From: Haloarculaceae archaeon
GTDB taxonomy: Archaea > Halobacteriota > Halobacteria > Halobacteriales > Haloarculaceae
Assembly: GCA_028274885.1 (NCBI GenBank)
Contig: JAQCMX010000144.1
Coordinates: 1 to 14,482 of the forward strand
Direction of reading: 5' to 3'
DNA length: 14,482 bases
The notes beneath the pieces are model-generated. The model did no database searches. It saw only the letters and a list, made by a program, of their open reading frames with translations, and was not told the origin of the DNA. Shown here piece by piece: positions 13,255 through 14,482 of the stretch. The translations under genes and the position numbers were made by a program. How positions within the stretch are numbered: position 1 is the first letter of the stretch; every line of letters begins with the position of its first letter.

Positions 13255-14259
13255 ATGACAATCGAACAAACAAAGACGACCGACGAAGCAACGCTTTACA
13301 GCCCACTTGCGGATTTCGAGTCCGAGACACGCGAGATCGAGATCCGCGAGGATCCGCTCACCGGCCGTCCGACCCGGATCGTCGAGGCGATCTTTCCGGC
13401 CCCCGAGGAGCCCCCGACAGTCGAGGACTACGTGGGCGATACCGAGGACTGCTTTTTCTGTCCGGGGATGGTCACCGAGGCCACACCGGAATACCCCGAT
13501 TTTGTGGGCGAAGACCGGATCGAACGCGGGGATTCGATCTCCTTTCCCAACCTGTTCCCATACGGAAAACACTCGAATGTGGTGGTGCTCACCGACGAAC
13601 ACTTCCAGCCTATCGATGCGTTCGAAACCAGTACCTTCGAAGATGGGTTTGGCTGTGCACTGGAGTTTCTCGGCGCCGTCGCCGATCACGATGCCCCCGA
13701 GTTCGCCTCGATCAACATGAATTTCCTGCCCTCCGCAGGGAGTAGCGTTGTCCACCCGCACGTACAGACCCTCGCCGACGACCACGGCACGACCGCACAG
13801 CGCCGGCGAGTACAGGCCGAACGGGCACACTACGAGGAACACGGCACAACCTACTGGGAAGACGTGCGCGGGATAGAGGTTCCCGGGCCCCGACACGTTG
13901 GCTCTACCGGAACCGTCGATTGGCTCGCACCGTTTGCACCGATCCACCACTGGCACGTGCGTGGCGTCACCGATACTGTCGGCCTTCCCGCACCTGACGA
14001 CGACATCGTCGGGGAGCTTGCAGACGGCATCACGAACGTCTTAGGGTACTATGCCAGTCTGGATCTGAATGCGTACAACTTTGCTATCTCGTTCCCGACC
14101 GCCGAGCCACAGTCACCAGCCGTCGTCGATATCGTTGCCCGCTCGCCGTTTGAGGACAACTACATCACCGACGTGTCCTTTCTGGGGATGATACACGGGG
14201 AGTCGGTGATCGATGTTGCTCCCGAGGTATACGCCGACGAGGTGGCGGACTACTTCTAG
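13255..14259 (+). CDS. galT: Galactose-1-phosphate uridylyltransferase-like protein (GalT, HIT superfamily)
   Basis: A 334-aa protein of the GalT family, which swaps UMP between UDP-glucose and galactose-1-phosphate through a uridylyl-histidine intermediate. Seen are the metal-site CFFC (C66, C69), NLFPYGKHSNVVVL (about 99-112), and the active-site stretch SSVVHPHVQTLADD with H167-P-H169-V-Q171, matching the HPHxQ signature. A second HIT-like half contains WLAPFAPIHHWHVRGV and NAYNFAISFP. Key residues are intact. No galactose kinase or epimerase gene is in the window, so the sugar could differ from galactose; related family members act on ATP or ADP. The ATG at 13255 (MTIEQTKTTDEATLYSP) is supported by the box A. 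It is divergent from the HIT gene. Confidence 0.88.
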   Translation: MTIEQTKTTDEATLYSPLADFESETREIEIREDPLTGRPTRIVEAIFPAPEEPPTVEDYVGDTEDCFFCPGMVTEATPEYPDFVGEDRIERGDSISFPNLFPYGKHSNVVVLTDEHFQPIDAFETSTFEDGFGCALEFLGAVADHDAPEFASINMNFLPSAGSSVVHPHVQTLADDHGTTAQRRRVQAERAHYEEHGTTYWEDVRGIEVPGPRHVGSTGTVDWLAPFAPIHHWHVRGVTDTVGLPAPDDDIVGELADGITNVLGYYASLDLNAYNFAISFPTAEPQSPAVVDIVARSPFEDNYITDVSFLGMIHGESVIDVAPEVYADEVADYF

Positions 14260-14482
14260 CCGGAACGCCGTTTGCTCCCAACACCTGTTGCACCGATTCG
14301 AGACACTCACCGCCAGAGACATCGACACCAGGACGGACTTGCCCCAACCCGAGCCTCGGCGAACACGACATCCAGGACGGGACCCCACACCACAGGGGCA
14401 CACGATCCGAACCAGGCCACGACCAGTTGCGACCTGTCTCGTGTCGGGATCCGGTGTGGACGGTGTTGCCGACGGGGGGTGG
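14260..14482. other. Unassigned right end
   Basis: These 223 bp after the GalT-like gene hold no open frame with haloarchaeal composition, box A or known domain, on either strand. One minus-strand frame contains the string GSGWGKS, but it does not fit a P-loop and the frame runs antisense into the GalT-like gene. There is no clear terminator. The end may be the spacer before a gene beyond the window. Confidence 0.5.

Noticed and set aside
14113..14403. Minus-strand frame with GSGWGKS that resembles a P-loop
   Set aside because: The residue spacing does not fit GxxxxGK[ST], the frame runs antisense through the GalT-like gene, and composition is poor.

Overview
The window is GC-rich chromosomal DNA from a haloarchaeon (class Halobacteria). 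The predicted proteins are very acidic. The information-processing genes are archaeal: a TFIIB-type initiation factor, aIF1A and the RNase P subunit Rnp3. There is also a gamma-glutamylcysteine ligase of the haloarchaeal kind. Most genes have an A/T-rich box A centred about 25-31 nt before the start codon, the signature of leaderless transcripts. I cannot name the genus. I see no mobile element, CRISPR array, tRNA or rRNA, and no gap between genes longer than about 225 bp.

Left part (1-3700): the end of a zinc/manganese ABC permease gene (znuB-like) is followed by a tight three-gene unit. This unit holds a small KOW/SH3-like protein, a COG1325 RNA-binding protein and Rnp3 (RNase P p30), with a 2-bp gap and then an ATGA overlap. 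gshA (glutamate-cysteine ligase) follows from its own promoter and ends at a GC hairpin.

Middle (3700-8800): aIF1A on the minus strand is divergent from a 62-aa two-helix membrane protein. A 657-aa DUF460 protein (two RNase H-like parts and a long coiled coil) lies downstream of a tfb gene, both on the minus strand. The tfb gene is divergent from a 166-aa haloarchaeal protein with a helix-turn-helix-like segment, and a perfect 15-bp inverted repeat lies between them. A 146-aa acidic protein with an N-terminal CxxC/His cluster follows.

Right part (8800-14482): a 507-aa second GCS2-superfamily protein is convergent with the 146-aa gene. Then come a NifU-domain protein and a DUF5783 protein, both on the minus strand. 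Divergent from these is a two-winged-helix regulator whose layout resembles the redox regulator SurR of Pyrococcus. The final block has a four-helix membrane protein behind a HIT-family hydrolase (minus strand) and a divergent GalT-like uridylyltransferase, followed by 223 bp with no credible gene.

Two themes recur. One is RNA metabolism and transcription (COG1325, Rnp3, aIF1A, TFB, DUF460). The other is thiol/redox and Fe-S chemistry (GshA, its GCS2 paralogue, NifU domain, SurR-like regulator). Most genes look like conserved haloarchaeal core. The best leads for something new are the GCS2 paralogue, the SurR-like regulator that has lost one cysteine of the redox CxxC but has a GTT-GT-AAC palindrome in its divergent promoter region, the 15-bp repeat at tfb, and the small KOW-like protein tied to the RNase P operon.
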